A DNA stretch of 64,000 nt from Muribaculaceae bacterium (GTDB taxonomy: Bacteria; Bacteroidota; Bacteroidia; Bacteroidales; Muribaculaceae), in contig JAFLTQ010000003.1 in NCBI GenBank assembly GCA_022510385.1, forward strand, positions 109,965 to 173,964, written 5' to 3'. Of this stretch, positions 18,086 through 27,303 are shown piece by piece (position 1 is the first letter of the stretch; every line of letters begins with the position of its first letter). The notes under the pieces are model-generated. The model searched no databases. It was not told the DNA's origin and saw only the letters and a list, made by a program, of their open reading frames with translations. Both the position numbers and the translations under genes were made by a program.

Positions 18086-19612
18086 ATGGAAAAGATACTT
18101 ATCCTTGATTTCGGTTCTCAATACACCCAATTGATCGCCAGGAGAGTCAGAGAATTGAATGTCTATTGTGAGATACATCCTTTTAACAAGATTCCGGCAA
18201 TTGATGCCTCTATAAAAGGAGTGATTCTTTCAGGCTCGCCGGCATCTGTCAAAGATGTAGATGCTCCCAAACCCGATTTATCAGAGATAAAAGGGAAATT
18301 ACCACTTTTAGGGGTATGTTATGGTGCTCAATTGCTGGCAATTCTTGGAGGTGGAAAAGTGGAGTCGGCTCCTTCCCGTGAATATGGACGAGCTATGTTC
18401 ACTGTCTTGGACCAACTTGATCCTCTTTTAAAAGGAATTCCTTCACCTACTCAAGTATGGATGTCACACGGCGACACGATCACAGACCTTCCTGAGAATT
18501 ACAAGATTATCGGGTCGACAGAAAATGTCAGGGCTGCCGCATATCGAATAAAAAATGAAGCCACCTGGGGTATTCAATTCCATCCCGAGGTGTATCACAG
18601 TGTTGCGGGAAAGGACATCTTGTCAAATTTCGTGATCAATATCTGTGGATGCAGCGCAACGTGGAGTCCTGATTCTTTTATTGAGTCAACAGTCAAAGAG
18701 CTGAAAGATAAAATCGGGGATGAACGGGTAATTTTGGGTCTTTCCGGCGGAGTCGATTCATCGGTTGCGGCAATGTTGCTGCATAAAGCTATAGGGGATC
18801 GGCTCACATGTATCTTTGTCAATAACGGATTGCTTCGCAAAAATGAGTTTGTAGATGTTCTTGAGTCCTATAAGGGCATGGGTCTCAACGTGATAGGGAT
18901 AGATGCCTCTCAAAAGTTTTATGCCGACCTCAAAGGAGTGACAGATCCTGAACAAAAAAGAAAAATCATCGGAAGAGACTTCGTGGAGGTATTCAATGAG
19001 GAGGCAAAAAAGATAAAAGATGCCCGTTGGCTTGCACAAGGCACAATTTATCCGGATGTCATTGAAAGTTGCTCGGTTAAAGGCCCTTCAGCTACTATAA
19101 AAAGTCATCACAATGTAGGCGGCCTTCCCAAAGAAATGCATCTAAAGATTGTTGAGCCTTTGAGACTTCTTTTCAAGGATGAAGTGAGAAGGGTTGGGAA
19201 AGCTCTGAATATGGATCCCAAATTGCTGGGTCGCCATCCTTTCCCGGGTCCCGGACTTGGCATAAGGATTCTTGGAGAAGTGACTCCTGAGAAAGTGAGA
19301 GTGCTTCAAGAAGCCGACAATATATTCATTAGCAATCTCCGTAAAGCCGGTCTTTATGATCAGGTGTGGCAAGCAGGTGTCATTCTTTTGCCTGTACAAA
19401 GCGTAGGGGTTATGGGTGATGAAAGGACCTATGAAAATTGTGTGGCTCTCAGAGCTGTTATTTCAACCGACGGGATGACAGCCGATTGGGTTCATCTCCC
19501 CTATGATTTCTTGGCTGACACAAGCAATGAAATTATCAACAAGGTAAAAGGAGTGAACCGAGTTGTCTATGATATCTCCTCAAAACCACCTGCCACCATC
19601 GAATGGGAATAG
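18086..19612 (+). CDS. guaA: GMP synthase (glutamine-hydrolysing)
   Basis: A 508-residue enzyme converting XMP to GMP. The N-terminal class I amidotransferase (about 1-190) has [28 protein letters not shown] with the nucleophile Cys (about 79), and QFHPEVYHS. The ATP pyrophosphatase P-loop [14 protein letters not shown] follows at about 218. The C-terminal dimerisation domain ends [10 protein letters not shown], the usual terminus. It is the last gene of the purine locus. Confidence 0.97.
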   Translation: MEKILILDFGSQYTQLIARRVRELNVYCEIHPFNKIPAIDASIKGVILSGSPASVKDVDAPKPDLSEIKGKLPLLGVCYGAQLLAILGGGKVESAPSREYGRAMFTVLDQLDPLLKGIPSPTQVWMSHGDTITDLPENYKIIGSTENVRAAAYRIKNEATWGIQFHPEVYHSVAGKDILSNFVINICGCSATWSPDSFIESTVKELKDKIGDERVILGLSGGVDSSVAAMLLHKAIGDRLTCIFVNNGLLRKNEFVDVLESYKGMGLNVIGIDASQKFYADLKGVTDPEQKRKIIGRDFVEVFNEEAKKIKDARWLAQGTIYPDVIESCSVKGPSATIKSHHNVGGLPKEMHLKIVEPLRLLFKDEVRRVGKALNMDPKLLGRHPFPGPGLGIRILGEVTPEKVRVLQEADNIFISNLRKAGLYDQVWQAGVILLPVQSVGVMGDERTYENCVALRAVISTDGMTADWVHLPYDFLADTSNEIINKVKGVNRVVYDISSKPPATIEWE

Positions 19613-19690
19613 TTAAGATTCAACCAATCCTCTCTGTTGTTTGTTGTATTTATGAATTTAACTAATAACAAACTTTTAAATTTTGAAATT

Positions 19691-20017
19691 ATGAAAACAA
19701 ATTTTAAATTCGGAGAGGTACTTAAATTTAACGAATTGATAGGATACAACGCTGAAAAGGTTGAATTCAAGCAGATATTTGAGACTTCAAATGGCGGAGT
19801 AGCTTTAGTAGCACTGAAAGCCGGACAGAAATTAGACACGCATACTGCTCCTTTTGAAGTGATGGTTACAGTGTGTGAAGGCGACATAGAATTCACCATG
19901 TTAGATATGTCAAACAGAGTGAAAGCCGGAGAATTTTTGTTAATGGGAGCAAATGTTCCTCACAGTGTAGTGGCAAATTCCGATTCCAAGCTCATGTTGG
20001 TGAAGGTGAAAGATTAA
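19691..20017 (+). CDS. Small cupin-domain protein
   Basis: A 108-residue protein with a single cupin fold: the segment LKAGQKLDTHTAPFEVMVTVCEGDIEFTM matches motif 1 in shape and AGEFLLMGANVPHSVVANSDSKLML motif 2. Metal ligands are sparse (one His in DTHTAP, Glu in PFEVM, His in VPHSVV), so its substrate is unknown. The start at 19691 is preferred over the in-frame ATG at 19637 because the extra residues look like AT-rich leader. A terminator follows at 20067. It lies 78 nt after guaA and could be transcribed with it. Confidence 0.85.
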   Translation: MKTNFKFGEVLKFNELIGYNAEKVEFKQIFETSNGGVALVALKAGQKLDTHTAPFEVMVTVCEGDIEFTMLDMSNRVKAGEFLLMGANVPHSVVANSDSKLMLVKVKD

Positions 20018-20066
20018 CTCTATATATCAAAGAAGTTTAACCACAATAAGGAAAAATATGTTGTGA

Positions 20067-20100
20067 AGCAGGATGGTTTCAACCTCCTGCTTTTTCATTT
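20067..20100 (+). terminator. Terminator after the cupin gene
   Basis: AGCAGGA and TCCTGCT (20067-20091), with an inner GGTT/AACC helix and a one-base bulge, form a strong hairpin followed by TTTTCATTTTTATTT. It separates the purine/cupin genes from recJ. Confidence 0.8.
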
Positions 20101-20121
20101 TTATTTATGGCGAAAATTGAT

Positions 20122-20129
20122 TAAATTTG
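20122..20129 (+). promoter_or_regulatory. Promoter -7 element of the recJ-recQ run
   Basis: TAAATTTG matches TAnnTTTG; the -33 position is T-rich but without an exact TTTG. It would give a leader of about 94 nt before recJ. Confidence 0.5.
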
Positions 20130-20225
20130 CAGATAGTGGCTATTTTTCACAACGACACAAGAAAAGCATCAAACGACTCATTGTGGAGAAAAATTGAATC
20201 CTACTAAAATAGCCATAAAAAAGAG

Positions 20226-21962
20226 ATGAAGGTGAAATGGAATTATCAACCACTCACTCCTCAACAAAAGGAGAAAGCGGAAGCCATGTTGGCACAATGT
20301 GGCGATGACCGCACTGTGGCCGAACTTCTCATTCGCCGTGGCGTTGAAACGCCCCAAGAGGCAGCCTCTTTTTTCGCTCCCTCGATATCTGATCTCCATG
20401 ATCCCTTTCTGATGCCCGATATGGATAAGGCTGTCAACCGCCTGAATAAAGCCATGGGAGCTAAAGAGAGAATTATGGTCTATGGAGACTATGATGTCGA
20501 CGGCACCACTGCAGTTGCTCTCGTCTATAAATATCTGCAGAATTATTACAGCAACATTGAATATTATATACCCACACGATATGAAGAGGGGTATGGGATA
20601 TCGATGAAAAGCATCGATTATGCCGCTGAAAACAATGTCAAACTTGTAATAGTGCTCGATTGCGGAATCAAGGCTATCAATGAGATAGCTTATGCAAAAG
20701 AGAAAGGTATTGATTTCATTATTTGCGACCATCACATGCCGGATGAAACTTTGCCGGAGGCCGTGGCTATTCTTAATCCAAAGATGCCGGGGTCTAAATA
20801 TCCGGAGAAACATCTGTCGGGGTGTGGAGTAGGATTTAAATTCATGCAGGCTTTTGCCAGAAGCAATGGCTTGACAAACCATAATGAATTGGAATCTCTT
20901 TTAGATCTCGTCGCAGTAAGTATCGCTGCAGATATAGTGCCTATCACGGGAGAAAACCGTGTGATGGCCTATCATGGTCTCAAACGTCTGAATTCTAACC
21001 CCAATCTCGGTCTAAGAAGCATAATCCGTCTTTGTAAGTTAACTAATAAGGATATAACTATCAGCGACGTGATTTTTAAAATAGGGCCTCGTATCAATGC
21101 CTCAGGCAGAATGCAAAGTGGTGTTGAGGCTGTCGACCTTCTCGTTTGTCGCGATCTTCATGAAGCCTACGAAAAGGGGAAAGATATCGACCAATATAAC
21201 CGCGACCGTAAAGAGCTCGATAAAAAAATCACTGAAGAAGCCAACGAGATAATTTCCAATAACGTTAATATCGTGCAGGGAAAGAAGTCTGTTGTGATTT
21301 ATAATAAAGACTGGCACAAAGGCATCATAGGAATTGTAGCCTCACGTCTCACCGAACTTTATTATAAACCGGCAGTTGTCTTGACTTGTTCCAATGGCCT
21401 GGCGACAGGTTCTTCAAGGTCAGTGCAAGGATTCGATATATATTCGGCCATAAATTCAATGAGAGATTTGCTTCTGAATTTTGGCGGCCATCCTTATGCG
21501 GTAGGCTTATCGCTAAAAGAGGAAAATATTCCGGAATTCAGACGCCGTTTTGAAGAATATGTTGCACGAAATATCAAACCGAATCAACTTCAACCTATGA
21601 CGGAGATCGATGCTGTGATTGAATTTGCAGACATCACCCCTACTCTGATTTCTTATCTTAAGAAATTTAATCCTGTCGGACCGGGAAATCAAAATCCCGT
21701 ATTCTGCACCAAGAATGTATTTGATTTCGGTACAAGCCGTCTCGTTGGTAAGAATCTCGAACATATAAAGCTCGAACTGGAAGACAACAGTACCAGTCGT
21801 GTCTTAAATGCCATAGCATTCAATATGGCTCCCTATTTCGAGCATATTCATTCCCACAAACCAATAGATATCTGCTACACTATTCAGCTTACAAAGCATT
21901 TAGACGGGAATGACTCAATCCAACTTATGATAAGGGACATAAGGCCCTCCAAACAATCATAA
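20226..21962 (+). CDS. recJ: Single-stranded-DNA-specific exonuclease RecJ
   Basis: A 578-residue 5'-3' ssDNA exonuclease acting in recombination and mismatch/base-excision repair. DHH-family metal motifs are visible: VYGDYDVDGTTAVAL (about 86-100), the lone Asp in IVLDCG, and FIICDHHMPDE, followed by DHHA1-type RINASGRMQSG and the GG motif SRSVQGFDIYSAI ... NFGGHPYAVGLSL. A C-terminal OB-like domain completes it. Its stop overlaps the recQ start by 1 nt (TAATG), so the two repair proteins are co-expressed. Confidence 0.96.
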   Translation: MKVKWNYQPLTPQQKEKAEAMLAQCGDDRTVAELLIRRGVETPQEAASFFAPSISDLHDPFLMPDMDKAVNRLNKAMGAKERIMVYGDYDVDGTTAVALVYKYLQNYYSNIEYYIPTRYEEGYGISMKSIDYAAENNVKLVIVLDCGIKAINEIAYAKEKGIDFIICDHHMPDETLPEAVAILNPKMPGSKYPEKHLSGCGVGFKFMQAFARSNGLTNHNELESLLDLVAVSIAADIVPITGENRVMAYHGLKRLNSNPNLGLRSIIRLCKLTNKDITISDVIFKIGPRINASGRMQSGVEAVDLLVCRDLHEAYEKGKDIDQYNRDRKELDKKITEEANEIISNNVNIVQGKKSVVIYNKDWHKGIIGIVASRLTELYYKPAVVLTCSNGLATGSSRSVQGFDIYSAINSMRDLLLNFGGHPYAVGLSLKEENIPEFRRRFEEYVARNIKPNQLQPMTEIDAVIEFADITPTLISYLKKFNPVGPGNQNPVFCTKNVFDFGTSRLVGKNLEHIKLELEDNSTSRVLNAIAFNMAPYFEHIHSHKPIDICYTIQLTKHLDGNDSIQLMIRDIRPSKQS

Positions 21963-23887
21963 TGCCAAACATCAATTCCGACATAAATGGCATCCTCAAA
22001 AAATATTGGGGGTTTGACACTTTCCGTCCCTTACAGGAACAAATTATAAGAAATATACTTAAGGGTGAAGACACTTTAGGCCTTATGCCAACCGGCGGTG
22101 GGAAATCAATCACATTCCAAGTGCCCTCTCTTTGTTTTGAGTCAGGACTCACCATAGTGGTGACGCCTCTTATTTCTTTAATGAAGGATCAGGTGGATAA
22201 CCTTAAACGCCATAGAATCAAGGCGGCTTATCTTCATTCCGGCATGTCATCCAAAGAGAACCGGTTGGCCTGGGAATTAATTGTAAACGGGAAAGCTCGA
22301 CTGCTTTATGTTTCTCCCGAAAAGCTCCAGAACGAACGCTTCCTGACGGAACTAAGAAATCTCAAAATAAATTTTATAGCCGTTGATGAGGCTCACTGTA
22401 TATCTCAATGGGGATACGATTTTCGCCCTTCTTATCTTAATATAAAAAAACTCAGAAAATTAAAGCCGGACATTCCGATGCTGGCTCTTACTGCCACGGC
22501 GACTCCTGAAGTGGTGAAAGATATTATGAAACAGCTCGAATTTAAAAGCTCTACGGTTTTTAAAAAGAGTTTCACAAGAGAAAATATCAGTTATCTGGTA
22601 AGAAAATCTGATACTAAAATACATGATGTCTTTCATATATTGTCTCACACTTCCGGAAGTTCCATAGTTTACGTCAGAAACCGTAAACGAACCAAAGAAA
22701 TAGCGGAATATCTTGAATCAACCGGTTTTACATCTACATATTATCACGCCGGTTTGGATAATAAGTTGAAAGAGGAACGCCAAAATATTTGGAAAGAGGG
22801 AAAGGTCAGGGTAATCGTAGCCACCAATGCATTCGGGATGGGAATTGATAAGCCTGACGTGAGAGTGGTGATTCATTATGACATTCCTCCGACTTTAGAA
22901 GAGTATTACCAGGAGGCAGGAAGAGCCGGGAGAGACGGGATGCCCTCTTACGCTGTCTTGCTGTCGTCTAAATCTGACAGCGCCCTACTCCATCGTCGCA
23001 TCACTGAAGCTTTTCCTAAACGGGAAGTTATTAAGGAAACTTACCAACAGATATGTAATTTCTTTCACTTTTCTATCGGTGAAGGTTACGAAGCAATCAA
23101 AGAATTTGACTTGGTAAAATTCTGCAACCTTTTCAAAAAGCAGGAAAAAGAGTGTCTGTCATCTCTTCGTCTTTTGGGACAATCAGGCTATATGCATTAC
23201 ATTGAAGACATAGAAAAACGATCGAGAATGATGATTCTATGTCAAAGAGAAGAGTTATATAGTGTAAGGTTTGCAAATAAAGTCACCGAGGATGTCTTGG
23301 CAATGGCTTTAAGATTATACACCGGTCTATTCACAGATTTTGTCTATATTCGGGAGTCCGATATCGCCATACATCTTAAGATATCCAATTCAGAAGTCTA
23401 TGAGTCGCTTTTAGAACTCGACAGAATGAAAATAGTCCATTATGTTCCCAGGTCAGGATTACCATTGATTTATATGCCCACCTCTCGAGAGGAAGTTCAA
23501 TCCATGATCATCCCCATAAGTGTCTATGAAGAGAGAAAGCAAATAATGGAGAATCGCACTGAAGCTGTTTTGGATTTCATTCATAAGAATGACTCCTGTA
23601 GAGTGAAAAGGATGCTTCTTTATTTTGGAGAGAATGATGCCAAAGATTGCGGGAAATGTGATGTCTGCAGAGAAAATAAGAAAAGACGCAATGAGGAGAT
23701 TCAGAAAGAAGAGGATATCATGAAAAAAATCTTGTTCTATCTCCGTCAACATCCTGAGGGGGCAAGATATCAATCTATCGTAAAACAATGTAGCGGGGAT
23801 GAGAGTGTGATTGCCGGAAATCTTTCTTATCTTTGCAACGAAGGTTTTTTAATAAATAAAGATAATCTTTATTATCTTAACGATTGA
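21962..23887 (+). CDS. recQ: RecQ family ATP-dependent DNA helicase
   Basis: A 641-residue SF2 3'-5' helicase. Walker A MPTGGGKS lies near residue 44, DEAH in AVDEAHCISQWGYDFRPSY near 142, and motifs V-VI in ATNAFGMGIDKPDVR and QEAGRAGRDG. The zinc cluster CGKCDVCRE, with an upstream Cys in DSCRVKRMLLYFG, sits near 545-568, after a region of about 200 residues with winged-helix character. In E. coli RecQ the zinc module directly follows the helicase core. No HRDC domain is obvious; the C-terminus is a short winged-helix-like tail. Coupled to recJ. Confidence 0.95.
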   Translation: MPNINSDINGILKKYWGFDTFRPLQEQIIRNILKGEDTLGLMPTGGGKSITFQVPSLCFESGLTIVVTPLISLMKDQVDNLKRHRIKAAYLHSGMSSKENRLAWELIVNGKARLLYVSPEKLQNERFLTELRNLKINFIAVDEAHCISQWGYDFRPSYLNIKKLRKLKPDIPMLALTATATPEVVKDIMKQLEFKSSTVFKKSFTRENISYLVRKSDTKIHDVFHILSHTSGSSIVYVRNRKRTKEIAEYLESTGFTSTYYHAGLDNKLKEERQNIWKEGKVRVIVATNAFGMGIDKPDVRVVIHYDIPPTLEEYYQEAGRAGRDGMPSYAVLLSSKSDSALLHRRITEAFPKREVIKETYQQICNFFHFSIGEGYEAIKEFDLVKFCNLFKKQEKECLSSLRLLGQSGYMHYIEDIEKRSRMMILCQREELYSVRFANKVTEDVLAMALRLYTGLFTDFVYIRESDIAIHLKISNSEVYESLLELDRMKIVHYVPRSGLPLIYMPTSREEVQSMIIPISVYEERKQIMENRTEAVLDFIHKNDSCRVKRMLLYFGENDAKDCGKCDVCRENKKRRNEEIQKEEDIMKKILFYLRQHPEGARYQSIVKQCSGDESVIAGNLSYLCNEGFLINKDNLYYLND

Positions 23888-23901
23888 GAAAACAGAGTAG
23901 G

Positions 23902-25341
23902 ATGAGTAAAGAATTGAAATCAACTCTTAAGAGCCGTCTTCCATTTTATTTTAAGATGATGGAGTCAGGATTTATCATCATATTTATCGGAGCTCTATTC
24001 ATGAGTTGTTTCACATTTTGCAAAAATTCCCGGAACATCGACTTATATGGAGAACATATCGACACGTTAAAAGTAGTCACTCTCTACGGTCCGACTTCAT
24101 ATTTCAATTACAGAGAAGAAATTATGGGGGTAGACTATGAAAATGTGAGACGTTTTGCAGAGGAAGAAGGAATGGTGACGGAATTCAAAATCTTGTCGAA
24201 TATTCAGGATTTGATTATGTCTTTGAAAAAAGGAGAGGCTCATCTTGCAGCTTATCCTGTCCCTATGATAGCAGAATATATTTCCGAAGTCGAACATTGT
24301 GGTAATAAAGAGATTTCTCACCAAGTGTTGGTGCAAAGGCGAGGTAACGACATGATTACTGATGTGACGGAGCTGATCGGGAAGGATGTTTATGTGGAAA
24401 AGGATTCCAAATTTCAATATCGGCTGGAAAATCTGAATGAAGAAACGGGGGGAGGTATAAATATTAAAAAGTTAGAGAACGATACTATAGTGAATGAAGA
24501 CTTTTTGGAGATAGTAGATAAAGGTAAGATTGACTACGCCGTCATAGATTCTAACATCGCTTCATTATATCAATCAGCCTATCCCTCTTTAGATTTCTCA
24601 ATGGCCATAAGTAGCGATCAGGCCTCCTCTTGGGTAGTTGCTAAAGGGTTAGACTCTTTAGCTTCAAAAATTAATCGTTGGGAAATAAACACACATACTC
24701 CGGATATAATACGAGAAATCTACAAAAGATATTATGACAGTACTCTTGCAGAAGATTTCGATTCCAATCTCACCTATTTCAAGAAATTGAAAAGAAAACG
24801 TGAAGGGAGTGTTTCAGATTATGATGAAATTTTCAAGAAATATTCAGCAATATCAAAATATGACTGGCGACTCCTTGCGGCCATAGCCTATTGTGAGTCA
24901 CGATTCAATCCGACCGTAGAGTCTCGTTTCGGTGCTTACGGATTAATGCAGGTTATGCCTGCCACATCAAAAGCAGTAGGAGTAGACCCTGCGGCATTGG
25001 GGAATCCCGACAATAATATACTTGCAGCAGCACGTATATTGGCAAAACTTGATGCAGCCCTTATAGATAAAGTTGAAGATCCCTCAGAAAGAATGAAGTT
25101 TGTGGTTGCCGCTTATAATTCGGGCTTGGGTCATATCTATGACGCCATGTCTTTGGCTGAAAAGACAGGCCTTGATCCTCAAAGATGGTTGGGGAATGTG
25201 AGCGTGGCTACTCTTATGAAATCACGACCGGAATATTATAATGATCCGGTTGTCAAACATGGATATTTTAGGGGAAGAGAAACTGTGGATTTCGTGGAAC
25301 ATGTGACATCTATTTATAATTATTTGACTCAAAAAGAATAA
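23902..25341 (+). CDS. Membrane-bound lytic transglycosylase, MltF-like (SBP_bac_3 + SLT)
   Basis: About 479 residues. A hydrophobic segment (FIIIFIGALFMSC) near the N-terminus with a following Cys looks like a lipoprotein or anchor signal. The middle (about 45-290) has the shape of a periplasmic solute-binding domain. The C-terminal SLT domain contains YCESRFNPTVESRFGAYGLMQVMPATS with the catalytic Glu, then AAYNSGLGHI. This is the architecture of MltF, which cleaves peptidoglycan to anhydromuropeptides. The ATG at 23902 is preferred to a TTG at 23884 that would overlap recQ. It follows recQ by 14 nt and precedes the DUF3332 gene by 1 nt. Confidence 0.9.
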   Translation: MSKELKSTLKSRLPFYFKMMESGFIIIFIGALFMSCFTFCKNSRNIDLYGEHIDTLKVVTLYGPTSYFNYREEIMGVDYENVRRFAEEEGMVTEFKILSNIQDLIMSLKKGEAHLAAYPVPMIAEYISEVEHCGNKEISHQVLVQRRGNDMITDVTELIGKDVYVEKDSKFQYRLENLNEETGGGINIKKLENDTIVNEDFLEIVDKGKIDYAVIDSNIASLYQSAYPSLDFSMAISSDQASSWVVAKGLDSLASKINRWEINTHTPDIIREIYKRYYDSTLAEDFDSNLTYFKKLKRKREGSVSDYDEIFKKYSAISKYDWRLLAAIAYCESRFNPTVESRFGAYGLMQVMPATSKAVGVDPAALGNPDNNILAAARILAKLDAALIDKVEDPSERMKFVVAAYNSGLGHIYDAMSLAEKTGLDPQRWLGNVSVATLMKSRPEYYNDPVVKHGYFRGRETVDFVEHVTSIYNYLTQKE

Positions 25342-25342
25342 C

Positions 25343-25888
25343 ATGAAAAAAAGACACATCACAATTGCAGCCTCCTTATTGCTTTTAAGTGCTATCACAT
25401 TCCAATCATGTATTGGAAGTTTTTCACTGACCAACAAAGTGTTGAAATGGAACCACAACGTGAGCAACAAATTTGTTAATGAGTTGGTGTTTTTCGCATT
25501 CTGGATACTCCCGGTTTATGAAGTGACGGCTGCCGCCGACCTTCTCGTCATAAACTCCATAGAATTTTGGAGCGGCAATAAGCCCTTGGAATCTAACAAT
25601 CAGGTTATTGAAACCGAACATGGTGACTATCAGATTTATGCATCTGATTGGGGGTATGAAGTGGTTTCTCCCGACGGAAATAAATTGATTTTTGAATTTG
25701 ACATACCGTCACAAACCTGGAGCATGGGGATTAATGACAGAGAAAAAATAGATTTTCTGAAATTTAAAGATTCCGATCATGTAATGCTCCCTACCACAAC
25801 CGGGGAATTTGTTGATGTGGAGCTCTCTCGGGAAAGTGTAGACCTCTATAAATCCTCAATAATGCCTTTGATGGCATGGGAAAAATAA
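25343..25888 (+). CDS. DUF3332 family lipoprotein
   Basis: A 181-residue protein beginning MKKRHITIAASLLLLSAITFQSC, a signal peptide with a plausible lipobox and lipidation Cys (residue 23). Two hydrophobic stretches follow (around NELVFFAFWILPVYEVTAAADLL), then a soluble C-terminal half. This arrangement with GSFSLTNKVLKWN is the DUF3332 family of Bacteroidota/Proteobacteria, of unknown function. It starts 1 nt after the transglycosylase gene, so it probably shares its mRNA and acts in the envelope. Confidence 0.85.
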   Translation: MKKRHITIAASLLLLSAITFQSCIGSFSLTNKVLKWNHNVSNKFVNELVFFAFWILPVYEVTAAADLLVINSIEFWSGNKPLESNNQVIETEHGDYQIYASDWGYEVVSPDGNKLIFEFDIPSQTWSMGINDREKIDFLKFKDSDHVMLPTTTGEFVDVELSRESVDLYKSSIMPLMAWEK

Positions 25889-25962
25889 AAAAAATGAATG
25901 TCTGTTAATCAAAACAGCCCATTTTATTGTTATAAAGTAAAATAACTTAAAAAGTAAAGAAT

Positions 25963-26166
25963 ATGAAAGCAATTCACATTGTATGTGCTGTAGTAGGCGG
26001 AGCAATTGCCGGTGCAGCTGTGGGCCTTTTAGTAGCCCCGGAAAAAGGAAATGAGACTCGTAAGAAAATCAAGAAAGTTCTTAAAGATAAAGGTATTTTT
26101 CTGAAGAAAGATAAGCTTGAAGAACTTGTAGATGAGATAGAGGATCAAATAGAAAACGTAATTTAA
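25963..26166 (+). CDS. YtxH-like small membrane protein 1
   Basis: A 67-residue protein. A glycine-rich transmembrane helix (residues about 6-26, VCAVVGGAIAGAAVGLLVAP) is followed by APEKGNETRKKIKK and a charged helix. The (A)PEKG-ETRKKI junction is the hallmark of the YtxH family (general-stress envelope proteins). It is the first gene of a four-gene envelope cluster; its paralogue starts 13 nt downstream. Confidence 0.85.
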   Translation: MKAIHIVCAVVGGAIAGAAVGLLVAPEKGNETRKKIKKVLKDKGIFLKKDKLEELVDEIEDQIENVI

Positions 26167-26179
26167 AAAAGAATTTGTC

Positions 26180-26374
26180 ATGAAAGCATTGAATGTACTT
26201 TATGCATTCCTCGGTGGTGCTATCGTGGGATGTTCAGCTGCAATCCTTCTCGCTCCTGAGAAAGGTGAAGATGTAAGAGCAAAAATCTGCAACCTCATTA
26301 AAAGGAAAGGTATCAAAATCAGTGATGCTGAAGTTGATGAGTTAGTGGCAGAACTTGCAAGAACAGAAGAATAA
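26180..26374 (+). CDS. YtxH-like small membrane protein 2
   Basis: A 64-residue paralogue of the preceding gene with the same plan: membrane helix (LYAFLGGAIVGCSAAILLAP), then PEKGEDVRAKICNLI and an acidic tail. The two share the APEKG junction and the spacing, so they arose by tandem duplication. A 13-bp perfect hairpin lies just downstream (26393-26423). Confidence 0.85.
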   Translation: MKALNVLYAFLGGAIVGCSAAILLAPEKGEDVRAKICNLIKRKGIKISDAEVDELVAELARTEE

Positions 26375-26392
26375 AAAACTTACCCTTAAATA

Positions 26393-26423
26393 ACCCGTTC
26401 TTCAATTACCTTGAAGAACGGGT
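26393..26423. repeat. 13-bp perfect hairpin after the ytxH pair
   Basis: ACCCGTTCTTCAA (26393-26405) and its exact complement (26411-26423) surround a 5-nt loop. There is no T-run on the plus strand, so it is more likely an mRNA-end-stabilising or processing hairpin than a classical terminator. Confidence 0.6.
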
Positions 26424-26438
26424 GCTAAATTGGGGGAG

Positions 26439-26452
26439 TTACATTAATGTAA
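26439..26452. repeat. 14-bp palindrome between ytxH pair and holin-X gene
   Basis: TTACATTAATGTAA is fully self-complementary and lies 74 nt before the next start codon. It has the form of a dimeric-regulator operator; no function is shown. Confidence 0.3.
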
Positions 26453-26525
26453 AACATGTTATATGAAACTCTTCCTCTATTCCCCTAAATTCATTTGGGT
26501 TTAGGAAATTTCATTTCTGAAAAAG

Positions 26526-26900
26526 ATGAAACCAAAGTTTACAGAAGAAATACAGGAATTATTATCCCAAAGTATAAATTGGGCTAAATTGGAAGTTGAG
26601 TATTTGAAGCTGACAGCAGCCGAAAAACTTATCATCCTTGTAAGTATGATGGTAATCGGGATTGTTGTCTTGATTCTGCTTCTCCCGGCTTTCTTAATGT
26701 TTCTATTTGCTTTAGCACAAGTTTTTATAGGGTTTATGCCGGTGGCTGTTGCATATGTTTGTGTGGGCGGTATAGTTTTAGTTTTGTTAGGAATCCTGGT
26801 GATACTTCGCAAACAACTTGTTATCAACCCCGTGGCTAAATTCATAAGCAAAGTGTTGTTAGACAATCCTCGCAATAAGACTCGTATATCTAAAAAATGA
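26526..26900 (+). CDS. Phage holin family / holin-X-like membrane protein
   Basis: A 124-residue protein. An amphipathic N-terminal region (TEEIQELLSQSINWAKLEVEYLKLTAAEKL) precedes two transmembrane helices (about 37-65 and 70-95) and a basic tail. The arrangement is that of the family annotated as phage holin/actinobacterial holin-X, which is chromosomal in Bacteroidota and often sits beside YtxH genes. No phage genes are near, so a holin role is doubtful; an envelope or stress role is more likely. Confidence 0.75.
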   Translation: MKPKFTEEIQELLSQSINWAKLEVEYLKLTAAEKLIILVSMMVIGIVVLILLLPAFLMFLFALAQVFIGFMPVAVAYVCVGGIVLVLLGILVILRKQLVINPVAKFISKVLLDNPRNKTRISKK

Positions 26901-26913
26901 TCCCACTTACATT

Positions 26914-27252
26914 ATGACAGGAATCGAAGAAAAAGAACAAGTGGCTAAAGAAATTATGGAGCCTGAAAATAAATTCAAAGGTTTCACAATTGAAGAGATA
27001 AGGCTTCAGAGAGTTTTTGTTAGTCTGGAGAAAGAGAGTTGCAAATCCCGGATACTTAGAAGTGTCCGCAATCTTCAGGACTCTAATCCACTAATGCCGG
27101 GAAATAAATCCTCTTTAGCGGGGAAGACAGGAGCTATTGCTCTGAAAATGATTAATGGATTAAATTATCTCGATTATATTTTGATTGGCCTTTCTGTCTT
27201 TAAAGGTACAAAAAAGATTTTCTCTTTGTTCAAAGGGAGAAAAAAAGGATAA
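26914..27252 (+). CDS. Hypothetical protein of the ytxH/holin-X cluster
   Basis: A 112-residue protein I do not recognise. The N-terminal half is charged and probably helical (EEKEQVAKEIMEPENKFKG, then EIRLQRVFVSLEKES). The C-terminal part carries a moderately hydrophobic stretch (LNYLDYILIGLSVFKG) and ends in a lysine-rich tail. It starts 13 nt after the holin-X gene, so it is in the same transcript and likely works at the inner membrane. Confidence 0.75.
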   Translation: MTGIEEKEQVAKEIMEPENKFKGFTIEEIRLQRVFVSLEKESCKSRILRSVRNLQDSNPLMPGNKSSLAGKTGAIALKMINGLNYLDYILIGLSVFKGTKKIFSLFKGRKKG

Positions 27253-27303
27253 ATTAATAATTAAACTATTTCAGTTTCGACTTGTCTAAATATTGAAAGG
27301 TGA

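Noticed and set aside
20178..20882. 234-codon open frame on the minus strand inside recJ
   Set aside because: Antisense to a well-conserved exonuclease; no family motif, composition is that of a codon shadow.
26526..26900. Possible prophage remnant suggested by the holin-like protein
   Set aside because: No other phage gene nearby; this holin-X family is chromosomal beside ytxH genes in Bacteroidota.
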